The notes: generated from the letters alone by a model not told the origin. Shown: positions 8,115 through 17,632, numbered from the stretch's first letter. The stretch: 64,000 bases of DNA from Cytophagaceae bacterium (GCA_027491195.1 JAIXWQ010000012.1:310001-374000); one strand, 5' to 3'. Numbers and translations: made by a program.

Positions 8115-9584
8115 TTATTTTGCTGAATAGTTAGGCGCTTCTTTCGAGATGCTCACGTCGTGTGGGTGGCTTTCTTTCACACCCGCTGAAGTGATTTTCA
8201 CAAACTTCGCTTGTTGCATTGCTTCGATGGTTGAAGCTCCGCAGTAGCCCATACCGGCTTTTAAGCCACCGACCATTTGGTATAAAATCTCGGTTACGGA
8301 GCCTTTGAATGGTACGCGACCTACGATTCCCTCGGGTACCAATTTCTTAATATCGTCTTCTGCATCTTGGAAGTAGCGGTCTTTCGATCCATCTTCCATG
8401 GCTTCTAAGGAGCCCATTCCGCGGTATGATTTGAATTTACGTCCTTCTAAAATGATCATTTCACCTGGTGCTTCGTCGGTTCCAGCTAAAAGGGAACCCA
8501 TCATAACGGTGCTTGCGCCGCCTGCGATGGCTTTTGCCACATCACCTGAATAACGAATACCGCCGTCAGCGATGACAGGGACTTCGTATTTTTCCAAAGC
8601 TTTGGCAGCCTCATACACCGCCGTCAACTGTGGCATACCCACACCGGCGATAATACGCGTCGTGCAAATACTGCCCGGACCTACACCCACTTTCACAGCA
8701 TCCGCTCCCGCTTCCGCTAAAGCAATGGCCGCTTCACCTGTGGCGATGTTTCCTACGATAACATCTAAAGTAGGGAATGCTTTCTTCACCGATTTCAAGG
8801 CGTCGATTACTCCTTTCGAGTGACCGTGAGCCGTATCGATACTGATTACGTCAACGCCTACTTGCACTAATGCCTGCACGCGGTCTAATAAATCAGGTGT
8901 TACACCTACCGCAGCACCTACGCGAAGGCGTCCTAAGGAATCTTTCGATGCCAACGGGTGCGACTTACGCTTTAAAATATCTTTGTATGTAATCAAACCG
9001 ATCAATTTCCCGTTCTTGTCGATGATGGGTAATTTTTCGATTTTAAATTCTTGTAAAATGCTTTCGGCCTCTTCCATGCTGATTCCTTCTTTGGCCGTAA
9101 TCAAATTATCCTTCGTCATGATCTCCTTCACGGGACGAGCAGTTTGCTTTTGGAAACGTAAATCACGGTTCGTCAAAATCCCCACTAATTTCCCGTCATT
9201 GTCGATCACTGGAATGCCTCCGATCTTGAATTCCTTCATGATACGTTGTGCATCGCCTAAAGTGGAATTGTCTTTCAAGGTCACCGGATCGATGATCATC
9301 CCTGATTCAGAACGCTTTACCTTGCGAACTTGAGCGGCTTGCTGGGCAATCGTCATGTTCTTGTGGATGATTCCTATGCCACCTTCTTGCGCTAAAGCAA
9401 TGGCTAAATCAGCTTCCGTTACCGTGTCCATAGCTGCGGAAACGATCGGAATATTTAACGTAATGTTGCGTGTAAGGCGGGATGAAGTACTTACTTCACG
9501 GGGTAAAACCTCGGAATAAGCGGGAAGCAAAAGTACGTCGTCGTACGTTAAAGCTTCGAAAAGAAATTTGTTGGAATCAAGCAT
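8115..9584 (-). CDS. guaB: IMP dehydrogenase
   Basis: GuaB oxidises IMP to XMP with NAD, the committed step of GMP synthesis. The TIM barrel is split by a Bateman module of two CBS domains at about residues 95-205, which usually bind adenine or guanine nucleotides and regulate the enzyme. The catalytic loop GPGSICTTR carries the active-site cysteine C307. The flap segment with GSLEAM follows. Its 489 residues are standard. It is divergent from nuoA, with a clear promoter box 48 bases upstream. purA, for the AMP branch, lies elsewhere in the window. Confidence 0.97.
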   Translation of the reverse strand: MLDSNKFLFEALTYDDVLLLPAYSEVLPREVSTSSRLTRNITLNIPIVSAAMDTVTEADLAIALAQEGGIGIIHKNMTIAQQAAQVRKVKRSESGMIIDPVTLKDNSTLGDAQRIMKEFKIGGIPVIDNDGKLVGILTNRDLRFQKQTARPVKEIMTKDNLITAKEGISMEEAESILQEFKIEKLPIIDKNGKLIGLITYKDILKRKSHPLASKDSLGRLRVGAAVGVTPDLLDRVQALVQVGVDVISIDTAHGHSKGVIDALKSVKKAFPTLDVIVGNIATGEAAIALAEAGADAVKVGVGPGSICTTRIIAGVGMPQLTAVYEAAKALEKYEVPVIADGGIRYSGDVAKAIAGGASTVMMGSLLAGTDEAPGEMIILEGRKFKSYRGMGSLEAMEDGSKDRYFQDAEDDIKKLVPEGIVGRVPFKGSVTEILYQMVGGLKAGMGYCGASTIEAMQQAKFVKITSAGVKESHPHDVSISKEAPNYSAK

Positions 9585-9632
9585 AGCAAATAATTTGAAC
9601 CGGGTGTTGAATGAGTGCCCTTATTTGCAGGA

Positions 9633-9640
9633 CAAAATTA
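9633..9640 (-). promoter_or_regulatory. -7 promoter box for guaB
   Basis: Minus strand reads TAATTTTG, an exact TAnnTTTG match, 48 bases before the guaB start. The rest of the 152-base guaB/nuoA spacer holds no gene; I found no equally good box for nuoA. Confidence 0.5.
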
Positions 9641-9736
9641 CACGAAATTTCTGAAATAATTAAATCCTTTTCTGATTTTTTCTCCCAGATTTGGATTTTT
9701 AGCTGTAAATTGCGGCTTGAATTTTAAGCCTTCGTA

Positions 9737-10105
9737 ATGAACTATCAACCTCAGGATTTCCTTCCTATTTTTGTTCAGCTAGCAGCTGCTTTGGCATTTA
9801 TTGTCGCTACTATGGTAGCTACTCACTCATTAGGCCCTAAAAGACATTCGAAAAAGAAAGACGATGCTTTTGAATGTGGTATCGAGTCGATCGGTGATGC
9901 GCGTACACCTATCTCCGTTAAGTACTTTCTGGTAGCCATTCTTTTTGTGCTATTTGATATAGAAATCGTCTTCATGTATCCATGGGCAGTGAATTTCAAA
10001 CAATTATCATGGACAGGTTTCTATGAAATGTTAGTCTTCATGGGCTTGCTTTTAGTGGGCTTTCTATACGTATTGAAAAAAGGAATTTTAAAGTGGGAGA
10101 AATAA
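9737..10105 (+). CDS. nuoA: NADH-quinone oxidoreductase subunit A
   Basis: Membrane subunit A of proton-pumping complex I. Three hydrophobic segments are visible (about residues 12-32, 65-85 and 93-113), with the conserved FECGIESIGDA loop between the first and second. Its 122 residues match NuoA. It is the first gene of a ten-gene nuo cluster on the plus strand. A strong hairpin follows between it and nuoB. The ATG start is the only sensible one, since the first membrane segment follows immediately. Confidence 0.95.
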   Translation: MNYQPQDFLPIFVQLAAALAFIVATMVATHSLGPKRHSKKKDDAFECGIESIGDARTPISVKYFLVAILFVLFDIEIVFMYPWAVNFKQLSWTGFYEMLVFMGLLLVGFLYVLKKGILKWEK

Positions 10106-10130
10106 ACAATCAGGCTTTGCCTTTGTTTAT
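10102..10130 (+). other. intercistronic hairpin between nuoA and nuoB
   Basis: ATAAACAA plus AGGC on the left pairs with GCCT plus TTGTTTAT on the right, with a two-base TC bulge and a three-base loop. It overlaps the nuoA stop. There is no T-run directly after, so it looks more like an mRNA processing or stability element, or an attenuator, than a full terminator. Confidence 0.6.
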
Positions 10131-10150
10131 CAATCATCAGATAAAAAGAT

Positions 10151-10699
10151 ATGAGTAATTCAACTATTAGTGTTGCTGAAGCGCCTCCAGGAATCGAGGG
10201 AGCAGGTTTTTTTGCTACGTCATTAGATAATTTAGTGGGATTGGCGAGAGCTAACTCGCTATGGCCATTGCCTTTCGCTACTTCTTGCTGCGGTATTGAG
10301 TTTATGTCGACGATGGCATCTCACTATGATATTGGTCGTTTTGGAGCGGAACGTTTAAGTTTCTCAGCGCGTCAAGCGGACGTTTTGATGGTAATGGGAA
10401 CGATTTCCAAGAAGATGGCGCCGGTAGTGAAGCAAGTGTATTTACAGATGGCTGAGCCTCGTTGGGTATTGTCAGTAGGTGCTTGTGCATGTTCTGGTGG
10501 TATTTTTGATACCTATTCGGTACTTCAAGGTATTGACCGTATTATTCCAGTAGACGTCTATGTGCCGGGTTGCCCGCCACGTCCGGAGCAAATTTTGGAT
10601 GGCTTTATGCAGATCCAAGAATTAGCGAAGAAAGAGAGCACACGTCGTAGAAATGAGCCAGAGTATAAGGCTCTATTAGCTTCATACGGAATCGAATAA
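10151..10699 (+). CDS. nuoB: NADH-quinone oxidoreductase subunit B
   Basis: Peripheral-arm subunit holding iron-sulphur cluster N2, the last cluster before quinone. The four expected cysteines are present: the tandem C46-C47 in SCCGIEF, C112 in the GACACSGG segment, and C141 in VPGCPPRPE. Its 182 residues match the family. The spacer from nuoA is 45 bases and contains a hairpin; the next gene, nuoC, begins three bases after this stop. Confidence 0.97.
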   Translation: MSNSTISVAEAPPGIEGAGFFATSLDNLVGLARANSLWPLPFATSCCGIEFMSTMASHYDIGRFGAERLSFSARQADVLMVMGTISKKMAPVVKQVYLQMAEPRWVLSVGACACSGGIFDTYSVLQGIDRIIPVDVYVPGCPPRPEQILDGFMQIQELAKKESTRRRNEPEYKALLASYGIE

Positions 10700-10702
10700 G
10701 AT

Positions 10703-11200
10703 ATGAACGATCAAATAATCGAAGCGCTTCAAGCGCAGTTTGGTGAGGAGGGTGTATATGGCTTAGGGGAGTCTCACGGTATTTTGCAGGTGACGACGGC
10801 GGTTGAGAATATCGTGCCTATGATCCACTTTTTATATGCACATCCTGTTTTCAAGTTCCAGTTTTTGACTGATTTAGCCGGGATTCATTTTCCTGATGCG
10901 AAGGGTCAAGAGTTAGGAGTGATTTACCACTTGCACTCTTTGGAAAACAATGTGCGTCTTTGGATTAAGGCTTATGCGCCTATCGAAGAACCTAATTTCC
11001 CTACGATTACGGGCCTTTTTGCTACGGCAAACTGGATGGAGCGCGAGGCGTTTGATTTTTATGGTATCATCTTTGAAGGTCACCCTAATTTGACCCGTAT
11101 CCTAAATATGGATGAGATGGATTATCACCCGATGCGTAAAGAATATCCGTTAGAGGATGCGACGCGTCATGATAAGATTGATGAATTGTTTGGACGATAA
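10703..11200 (+). CDS. nuoC: NADH-quinone oxidoreductase subunit C
   Basis: The 30-kDa-type subunit of the complex I peripheral arm that packs against NuoD. The family signature is seen as EREAFDFYGIIFEGHPNLTR followed by the MRKEYPLE segment near the C-terminus. Its 165 residues are typical of the separate, non-fused NuoC found in Bacteroidota. It is tightly spaced between nuoB and nuoD. Confidence 0.95.
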   Translation: MNDQIIEALQAQFGEEGVYGLGESHGILQVTTAVENIVPMIHFLYAHPVFKFQFLTDLAGIHFPDAKGQELGVIYHLHSLENNVRLWIKAYAPIEEPNFPTITGLFATANWMEREAFDFYGIIFEGHPNLTRILNMDEMDYHPMRKEYPLEDATRHDKIDELFGR

Positions 11201-11209
11201 TAAAAAGAC

Positions 11210-12445
11210 ATGTCTGAAATAGCTTTAGTAAATAATCCTAATGTAGGTCTAGATAAAACACAAAAAGGGGGACCTTATGTGAATGAATTGTCTACGTTAA
11301 ACTTAGGTCCAACGCACCCGGCTACCCACGGTATTTTCCAAAACATCTTAACGATGGATGGTGAAACGATTGTGGATGCGGAGCAAACGGTAGGATATAT
11401 TCACCGTGCTTTCGAAAAGATCGCAGAGCGTCGTCCTTTCTACCAAATCACGACTTTAACTGACCGCATGAACTACTGTTCAGCTCCTATTAATAATATG
11501 GGCTGGCACATGACGGTGGAGAAATTGTTAGGGATTGAGGTTCCAAAGCGTGCGCAATACATGCGTGTGATCATGATGGAGCTTGCTCGTTTAACGGACC
11601 ACATCGTTTGTAACTCGATTCTAGCGGTAGATACCGGAGCCTTAACGGGTTTCTTGTATGTATACCAATGGAGAGAGTTTATCTATGAGATTTATGAGGA
11701 GATGTGCGGTGCACGTCTAACGACAAATATGGGGCGTTTTGGCGGTATGGAGCGTGATTTTACGCCTGTAGCGATCGAGAAAATCCAAAAATTATTAAAA
11801 GAACTTCCAGCCGCTTTGAAGGAATTCGAAGGCATGGTGATGCGTAACCGTATCTTCATGGATCGTACTCAAAACGTAGGAGGTATTTCAGCTGAGCGCG
11901 CATTAAACTACGGATTCACGGGTCCTAACTTACGTGCGGCCGGTGTAGATTACGATGTGCGTGCCATGAACCCGTATTCTTCTTACGAAGATTTCGAATT
12001 CGATGTGCCGGTAGGAACGAAAGGTGATACCTACGATCGTTTCCTAGTACGTGAAGAGGAGATGTGGCAAAGTTTACGCATCATCCAACAGGCGATGGAT
12101 AACCTTCCAGAAGGATCTTACCACGCGGATGCACCACACTATTATTTACCGAAAAAACAAGACGTCTACCATAACATGGAGGCCTTGATCTACCACTTCA
12201 AAATTGTGATGGGAGAGATCGATGCACCAGTAGGTGAGGTTTATCATTCAGTCGAAGGCGGAAACGGGGAATTAGGTTTCCACTTAGTTTCAGATGGGGG
12301 TCGTACACCGTACCGTTTGAAATTCCGTCGTCCCGGATTTATATATTACCAGGCTTTCCCAGAGATGATCAAGGGAACCACCCTTTCGGATGCGATCGTA
12401 ACGATGTCATCCATGAACGTAATTGCAGGAGAGTTAGATACTTAA
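11210..12445 (+). CDS. nuoD: NADH-quinone oxidoreductase subunit D
   Basis: The 49-kDa-type subunit forming the quinone-reduction site with NuoB. Conserved features are the LGPTHPATHG loop near the N-terminus, with histidines lining the quinone pocket, the YIHRAFEKIAE segment, and the C-terminal DPVMGEVDR-like region seen here as the segment before the SMNVIAGELD end. Its 411 residues are standard. It is separate from nuoC and starts nine bases after it. Confidence 0.96.
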   Translation: MSEIALVNNPNVGLDKTQKGGPYVNELSTLNLGPTHPATHGIFQNILTMDGETIVDAEQTVGYIHRAFEKIAERRPFYQITTLTDRMNYCSAPINNMGWHMTVEKLLGIEVPKRAQYMRVIMMELARLTDHIVCNSILAVDTGALTGFLYVYQWREFIYEIYEEMCGARLTTNMGRFGGMERDFTPVAIEKIQKLLKELPAALKEFEGMVMRNRIFMDRTQNVGGISAERALNYGFTGPNLRAAGVDYDVRAMNPYSSYEDFEFDVPVGTKGDTYDRFLVREEEMWQSLRIIQQAMDNLPEGSYHADAPHYYLPKKQDVYHNMEALIYHFKIVMGEIDAPVGEVYHSVEGGNGELGFHLVSDGGRTPYRLKFRRPGFIYYQAFPEMIKGTTLSDAIVTMSSMNVIAGELDT

Positions 12446-12448
12446 GAC

Positions 12449-12934
12449 ATGAGCAAGATTGTTTTCCCAGCTGAAACGCTGGAATTAGTGAAAAAAATTA
12501 TCGCCCGCTATCCGGAAGGAAAGCAGAAGTCGGCTTTGTTGCCTATTCTTCACTTAGCGCAAGCCGAGTGGAAATGGTGCTCGCCTGAGGTGATGGATTA
12601 TGTAGCTTCTCTACTTTCCATTTCTTCGATCGAGGTATACGAGGTAGCTTCTTTCTACACGATGTTCCACTTGGAGCCGGTAGGAGAGCACGTGATTGAG
12701 TATTGTCGTACAGGTCCTTGTTGCTTAATGGGTGGCGTGGAAGTATACGATCACTTGAAGAAGCGTTTGAAAATTAACACCGGCGAAACGACGAAAGATG
12801 GCAAGTTTACCATCAAAGAAGTAGAATGTTTAGCTGCCTGCGGTTGGGGTCCTGTATTCCAAATCCGCGAGAAATACTACATGCACCTAACTAACGAAAA
12901 GGTGGATGAAATCATTGATGAATTGAGCAAATAA
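12449..12934 (+). CDS. nuoE: NADH-quinone oxidoreductase subunit E
   Basis: The 24-kDa-type subunit of the NADH-dehydrogenase module with a thioredoxin-like fold and a [2Fe-2S] cluster (N1a). The four ligands fit C86 and C91 in CRTGPCC and C127 and C131 in ECLAACGWGP. Its 161 residues are normal. An ATG start lies three bases after the nuoD stop, so translation is probably coupled. Confidence 0.95.
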   Translation: MSKIVFPAETLELVKKIIARYPEGKQKSALLPILHLAQAEWKWCSPEVMDYVASLLSISSIEVYEVASFYTMFHLEPVGEHVIEYCRTGPCCLMGGVEVYDHLKKRLKINTGETTKDGKFTIKEVECLAACGWGPVFQIREKYYMHLTNEKVDEIIDELSK

Positions 12935-12942
12935 GGCCTAGG

Positions 12943-14283
12943 ATGAAGATATTAACGGAACATATAGACGTACCTAACATCGACTCGATTGACGTGTTCA
13001 TGAAACATGGAGGGTATTCAGCGGTCACAAAAGCAATCAAAAAAATGACACCTGATGAAGTAACCGAAGAGGTGAAAAAATCAGGTCTTCGTGGTCGTGG
13101 AGGCGCAGGTTTCCCAGTGGGCATGAAGTGGTCTTTCTTAGCTAAACCAGAGGGTGTACCTCGTTATTTAGTGTGTAATGCGGACGAATCAGAGCCTGGT
13201 ACGTTCAAAGACCACTATTTGATGTGGAAATCTCCACATACCTTAATCGAAGGAATGATTGTTTCTTCGTACGCCTTAGGCGCTAACACCTCGTACATTT
13301 ACGTGCGTGGCGAGTTAATGTATGTGATCAACATCTTAGAAAAAGCGATTCAAGAAGCTTACGATAAAGGTTTATTAGGTAAGAATATTTTGGGTTCAGG
13401 TTACGATCTTGATCTATTTGTTCAGCCTGGTGGTGGAGCGTATATCTGCGGTGAAGAAACGGCCTTGCTAGAGTCTTTGGAAGGTAAAAGAGGGAATCCT
13501 CGTAATAAACCTCCTTTCCCAGCGGTAAAAGGTTTATGGCAATGCCCTACGGTGGTAAACAACGTAGAGTCTATTGCAGCTACTTCTTGGATCGTGAATA
13601 ACGGTGGTGATGCGTATGCAGCCATCGGCGTGGGACGTAGTACAGGAACGAAATTGATTTCGGCATCTGGTCACATCAAGAAACCAGGTGTTTACGAAAT
13701 TCCATTAGGAATTACCGTAGAAGACTTCATCTATTCAGATGAGTGGTGCGGTGGTATTCGCGATGGACATAAATTAAAGGCGGTAGTAGCAGGTGGATCA
13801 TCTGTACCTATTTTGCCGGCAGAATTAATCTTAACGACAGCGGCAGGAGAGAAACGTTTAATGACGTATGAATCCTTGTCTGATGGTGGTTTTGTATCTG
13901 GAACGATGCTGGGCTCGGGAGGTTTTGTCGTGATGGATGAGACGGCTTGTATCGTACACAATACCTTGACTTTTGCGAAATTCTATCACCACGAGTCGTG
14001 TGGGCAATGTTCTCCATGCCGTGAAGGTACAGGTTGGATGGACAAAGTATTGCACCGCATCGAGCACGGTCAAGGCCGCAAAGAGGACATCGATTTGTTA
14101 GTCGATGTGGCAAAGAAAATTGAAGGAAATACGATTTGTCCGTTAGGGGATGCGGCGTCTTGGCCAGTGGCTGCGGCAATCCGTCACTTCCGTGATGAGT
14201 TTGAATGGCATATTGAGCACCCAGAATTAGCGACAAAACCAGGCGCGGTATTTATGCGCAAGGGGGCTAGTTGGACTAAATAA
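12943..14283 (+). CDS. nuoF: NADH-quinone oxidoreductase subunit F
   Basis: Subunit F binds NADH and FMN and carries [4Fe-4S] cluster N3. The FMN/NADH glycine-rich loop is RGRGGAGFPVGMKW, followed by the CGEETALLESLEGKRG segment. The N3 cysteines are in ESCGQCSPCREG with the fourth in NTICPLGD. Its 446 residues are standard. It sits between nuoE and nuoG, completing the E-F-G dehydrogenase module. Confidence 0.97.
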   Translation: MKILTEHIDVPNIDSIDVFMKHGGYSAVTKAIKKMTPDEVTEEVKKSGLRGRGGAGFPVGMKWSFLAKPEGVPRYLVCNADESEPGTFKDHYLMWKSPHTLIEGMIVSSYALGANTSYIYVRGELMYVINILEKAIQEAYDKGLLGKNILGSGYDLDLFVQPGGGAYICGEETALLESLEGKRGNPRNKPPFPAVKGLWQCPTVVNNVESIAATSWIVNNGGDAYAAIGVGRSTGTKLISASGHIKKPGVYEIPLGITVEDFIYSDEWCGGIRDGHKLKAVVAGGSSVPILPAELILTTAAGEKRLMTYESLSDGGFVSGTMLGSGGFVVMDETACIVHNTLTFAKFYHHESCGQCSPCREGTGWMDKVLHRIEHGQGRKEDIDLLVDVAKKIEGNTICPLGDAASWPVAAAIRHFRDEFEWHIEHPELATKPGAVFMRKGASWTK

Positions 14284-14303
14284 TTTGGCAGAAATTAACG
14301 AAT

Positions 14304-15335
14304 ATGAAAGTTACGATAGATAATATCACCCTTGAGGTAGAACCAGGAACCACCATCATGCAGGCAGCTCGCATGATCGGGCCTGAGGTTGCTCCGCCAG
14401 CAATGTGCTACTATGAGCCTTTGAAGGGTTCAGGTGGAAAATGCCGTGCTTGTTTAGTAAAGGTGACAGCGGGATCGGAGAAAGACCCTCGCCCCATGCC
14501 TAAATTAGTTCCAGCCTGCATTACAGCCGTTCAAGACGGGATGATCGTAGAAAATACGGTGAACGAAGACGTGTTAGAAACGCGCAAAGGCATCGTGGAA
14601 TTCTTGTTATTAAACCACCCATTGGATTGCCCGGTGTGTGACCAAGCGGGTGAGTGTCACTTGCAAGACTTCTCGTTCGAGCACGGTGTTTCATCGACTC
14701 GTACCGTAGAGGAGCGCAACACGTTTGAACCGACAGATTTAGGTCCGAACATCCAGTTGAACATGAACCGCTGCATCTTGTGCTACCGTTGTGTGTACAC
14801 AGTAGATCAAATCACAGATGGCCGTGTTCACGGGGTGATGCACCGCGGAGATCACGCGGAAATCAGCACCTATATTGAGAAAGCGATTGATAATGATTTC
14901 TCTGGTAACGTAATTGATGTGTGTCCAGTGGGCGCATTGACAGATAAAACGTATCGTTTCAAGAGCCGTGTTTGGTTCTCGAAGCCAGTAGATGCGCATT
15001 GCGAGTGTGAGAAATGTTCTGGAAAGGCAACCATCTGGTACAAAGGCGACGAAGTGATTCGCGTGACGGGTCGTAAGAATATGTGGGGCGAGGTGACGGA
15101 TTTCATTTGCAACGGCTGTCGTTTTGATAAGAAAAAGACGTCTGATTGGGTGATTGAAGGACCGACGAATGTGTCTCGTCATTCGGTGATTTCAGCGAAT
15201 AAATATGGTGCGAATTTGATTAAGCCTGCTTTCCCCGTGTTGCAAGCGGCACGCGATTACAAGCAAATCAATGACGATCGTGACCGTAGTTTTTTAGGCA
15301 TTCAACCTGCTTTACCTAAATCTAAAAAGAAATAG
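14304..15335 (+). CDS. nuoG: NADH-quinone oxidoreductase subunit G, short form
   Basis: Electron-transfer subunit of the NADH module. The N-terminal ferredoxin domain has [2Fe-2S] ligands C35, C47, C50 and C72. A His-Cys3 segment (DCPVCDQAGECHLQD) and a two-cluster segment (NRCILCYRC and CPVGALTDK) follow, then an extra cysteine group (CECEKC and CNGC). At 343 residues it lacks the large molybdopterin-oxidoreductase-like C-terminal domain found in E. coli NuoG of about 900 residues. Short forms are, to my knowledge, found in this phylum. There is no sign of a frameshift: nuoH starts directly at the stop. Confidence 0.93.
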   Translation: MKVTIDNITLEVEPGTTIMQAARMIGPEVAPPAMCYYEPLKGSGGKCRACLVKVTAGSEKDPRPMPKLVPACITAVQDGMIVENTVNEDVLETRKGIVEFLLLNHPLDCPVCDQAGECHLQDFSFEHGVSSTRTVEERNTFEPTDLGPNIQLNMNRCILCYRCVYTVDQITDGRVHGVMHRGDHAEISTYIEKAIDNDFSGNVIDVCPVGALTDKTYRFKSRVWFSKPVDAHCECEKCSGKATIWYKGDEVIRVTGRKNMWGEVTDFICNGCRFDKKKTSDWVIEGPTNVSRHSVISANKYGANLIKPAFPVLQAARDYKQINDDRDRSFLGIQPALPKSKKK

Positions 15336-16460
15336 ATGAACTTACTTGATTCAGTTTTTATTGCCAAAGCATCTTTCATCGGTGTCATCTTTTTGATCAC
15401 CTTAGGGGTAGCGGCTTATTCCACGTATTTCGAGCGTAAGATCGCGGCCTTCATGCAAGACCGTATTGGTCCAGATCGCGCAGGTCCTTTTGGTATCTTG
15501 CAACCTTTAGCGGATGCAGTAAAGATGTTCATGAAGGAGGATTTCATTCCTGCTAACTCGAACAAGTGGTTGTTTATCATGGGACCTTGTTTGTCCATGT
15601 TAACGGCTTTGATGACTTCGGCAGTGGTGCCTTTTGGTGATACCTTAACGCTAGGTGGAGTTACTTTTGACTTGCAAGGTATTGATGTGAACATCGGTAT
15701 TTTATGGGTATTCGGTATCGTTTCTTTAGGCGTTTATGGCATCCTAATCGGTGGCTGGGCGTCGAATAACAAGTATTCTCTATTAGGTGCGATTCGTGCG
15801 GCTTCCCAAAACATCTCCTACGAGCTTGCCATGGGACTTTCTATCATCGCGATTTTGATGATGACGGGTTCTCTTTCTACGAAGGCTATTGTGGAGGCAC
15901 AACAAAACGGTCACTGGAACATTTTGTACCAACCGATGGGCTTCATTATCTTCTTGATTTGTGCGTTTGCTGAGTGTAACCGTACGCCATTCGACTTACC
16001 TGAGTGTGAGACGGAATTAATCGGAGGTTATCACACGGAGTACTCATCAATGAAATTAGGCTTCTATTTGTTCGCGGAATACATCAACATGTTTATTTCG
16101 GGAGCGGTGATGGCGACGCTTTATTTTGGAGGTTATGATTATCCAGGTGTGGATTTTGTAACGGCTCAATTAGGTGCTACCGCTGCGACCTTAATCGGAA
16201 TGGGGGCATTGATTGGTAAGGCTTTGGCCTTCGTATTCATTTTCATGTGGGTACGCTGGACTCTACCTCGTTTCCGTTACGATCAATTAATGGGCTTAGG
16301 CTGGTCAGGCTTAATTCCATTAGCGATGTTTAACGTAGTCGTGACTGGATTAGGTGTTTTATTAAACCAACAGATTCTCGTAGGAATCGGTGGAGTAGTC
16401 GTTTTCATCGCGGGAATCGTGGTGTACGATCAATTATTTGTGAAGAAAAAATTAGCATAG
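15336..16460 (+). CDS. nuoH: NADH-quinone oxidoreductase subunit H
   Basis: Membrane subunit H that forms the junction between the two arms and part of the quinone channel. Multiple membrane segments are visible through its 374 residues. The family signature ERKIAAFMQDRIGPDRAGP is at about residues 29-47, and the conserved acidic loop with AECNRTPFDLPE is present. The ATG follows the nuoG stop directly, with no spacer. Confidence 0.96.
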   Translation: MNLLDSVFIAKASFIGVIFLITLGVAAYSTYFERKIAAFMQDRIGPDRAGPFGILQPLADAVKMFMKEDFIPANSNKWLFIMGPCLSMLTALMTSAVVPFGDTLTLGGVTFDLQGIDVNIGILWVFGIVSLGVYGILIGGWASNNKYSLLGAIRAASQNISYELAMGLSIIAILMMTGSLSTKAIVEAQQNGHWNILYQPMGFIIFLICAFAECNRTPFDLPECETELIGGYHTEYSSMKLGFYLFAEYINMFISGAVMATLYFGGYDYPGVDFVTAQLGATAATLIGMGALIGKALAFVFIFMWVRWTLPRFRYDQLMGLGWSGLIPLAMFNVVVTGLGVLLNQQILVGIGGVVVFIAGIVVYDQLFVKKKLA

Positions 16461-16464
16461 CGAT

Positions 16465-16983
16465 ATGAAATTAAGTAACAGAACGAAGGTAGTAGAGCAA
16501 GGCGAAATGACTTTAGCGGAGCGTATGTATCTTCCTGCGATTGTAGGGGGTATGGCGACGACGTTAAAGCACTTTTTCTCCAAACCTGTTACCATCCGTT
16601 ATCCTGAGCAACAACGTTATTTAGGTCCTATTTACCGCGGTCACCACATCTTGAAGAAAGATGAGCAAGGGGCTGAGCGTTGCACGGCTTGTGGTCTTTG
16701 TGCCGTAGCTTGTCCTGCGGAGGCTATTTCGATGGTCGCTGAAGAGCGCAAGAAGGGTGAAGAGAAATTGTACCGCGAGGAGAAGTATGCCAAAGTATAC
16801 GAGATCAACATGTTACGTTGCATTTTCTGCGGTCTTTGTGAGGAGGCTTGCCCTAAAGAGGCGATCTTCTTACGCCACGATCAAATGGTTCCTGTATTCA
16901 ATAGCCGCGATGAGGTGATTTACGGGAAAGATAAATTAGTTGAAAAAATGGACCAGCGCTACTTGCGTGAGGGCTGGAAATAA
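16465..16983 (+). CDS. nuoI: NADH-quinone oxidoreductase subunit I
   Basis: Subunit I carries two [4Fe-4S] clusters (N6a and N6b) that pass electrons toward NuoB. The two ferredoxin motifs are CTACGLCAVACP (C73, C76, C79, C83) and CIFCGLCEEACP (C119, C122, C125, C129). Its 172 residues are normal. It is four bases after nuoH and eight bases before nuoJ. Confidence 0.97.
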   Translation: MKLSNRTKVVEQGEMTLAERMYLPAIVGGMATTLKHFFSKPVTIRYPEQQRYLGPIYRGHHILKKDEQGAERCTACGLCAVACPAEAISMVAEERKKGEEKLYREEKYAKVYEINMLRCIFCGLCEEACPKEAIFLRHDQMVPVFNSRDEVIYGKDKLVEKMDQRYLREGWK

Positions 16984-16990
16984 GATAATT

Positions 16991-17506
16991 ATGGAAGTTT
17001 CTAATATTTGGTATTTTCTTTCTGGTTTAACCCTACTTAGCGCCCTCATGGTCGTTTTAGCGAAGAACCCTATCCACTCGGTTTTATACCTGGTGTTTAC
17101 CTTTTTCTGCATCTCAGGACATTACGTTCTTTTAAATGCACAATTCTTGATGGCCGTAAACATCATCGTTTACGCCGGTGCCATCATGGTTCTATTCCTT
17201 TTCGTGATCATGATGTTCGATTTGCGTAAGAATCAACCTGAATCGAAATCAAACCTAACCAAGCTAGCTGGCTCAGTAGTTGCCGGTTCTCTTTTAGTGG
17301 TATTAATCGCATTAGTTCGTCAAAACAACTTCCAAACCCCTCAGGCTGATGGTTTTGTTTCCCAAACGGGTATGGTCGAAAACCTAGGTAAGGTCTTGTA
17401 TTCTGAATACTTATTGCCTTTCGAACTAGTTTCTATCTTGTTCTTCGTGGCGATGGTAGGAGCGGTGTTGTTAGGAAAGAGAGAGGCAGGAGAGAGGAAC
17501 TTCTAG
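16991..17506 (+). CDS. nuoJ: NADH-quinone oxidoreductase subunit J
   Basis: Membrane subunit J of complex I, with five hydrophobic segments over 171 residues and the conserved NAQFLMAVNIIVYAGAIMVL stretch in the middle. I use the ATG at 16991 (MEVSNIWYFLSG) because it puts the first membrane segment at the N-terminus and avoids overlap with nuoI; an upstream in-frame ATG at 16940 lies inside nuoI. nuoK-N, which normally follow, are absent; five bases after the stop a heptamer array begins. The remaining membrane subunits must be encoded elsewhere. Confidence 0.94.
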   Translation: MEVSNIWYFLSGLTLLSALMVVLAKNPIHSVLYLVFTFFCISGHYVLLNAQFLMAVNIIVYAGAIMVLFLFVIMMFDLRKNQPESKSNLTKLAGSVVAGSLLVVLIALVRQNNFQTPQADGFVSQTGMVENLGKVLYSEYLLPFELVSILFFVAMVGAVLLGKREAGERNF

Positions 17507-17510
17507 TTTA

Positions 17511-17584
17511 AAAGAATAAAGCATAAAGCACAAAGAATAAAGTTTGAATCCGCTTCGCGGATACGTTTATGAAATGTGTTTCAT
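17511..17584 (+). repeat. AAAGAAT/AAAGCAC heptamer array with hairpin
   Basis: Five 7-base units (AAAGAAT, AAAGCAT, AAAGCAC, AAAGAAT, AAAGTTT; 17511-17545) followed by GAATCCGC-type hairpin (arms ATCCGC and GCGGAT, 17548-17562) and a second small hairpin (arms ATGAAA and TTTCAT, 17569-17584). The array begins five bases after the nuoJ stop. Confidence 0.85.
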
Positions 17585-17590
17585 GAAATC

Positions 17591-17627
17591 ATTAAAAAAG
17601 GGAACCCGAAAGGTTCCCTTTTTTAAT
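17591..17627. terminator. perfect bidirectional terminator
   Basis: ATTA6GGGAACC on the left is matched perfectly by GGTTCCCT6AAT on the right around a CGAAA loop. It ends the nuo transcript and the convergent gene at 17673. It lies midway between two inverted heptamer arrays. Confidence 0.9.
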
Positions 17628-17632
17628 ACCAA

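Noticed and set aside
13731-14236. Long open frames on the minus strand inside nuoF
   Set aside because: They are antisense to a gene with complete domains and have no family resemblance or own start context.
14304-15335. nuoG truncated by a frameshift
   Set aside because: nuoH begins directly at the stop codon and no remnant of a molybdopterin domain is present, so the short form appears native.
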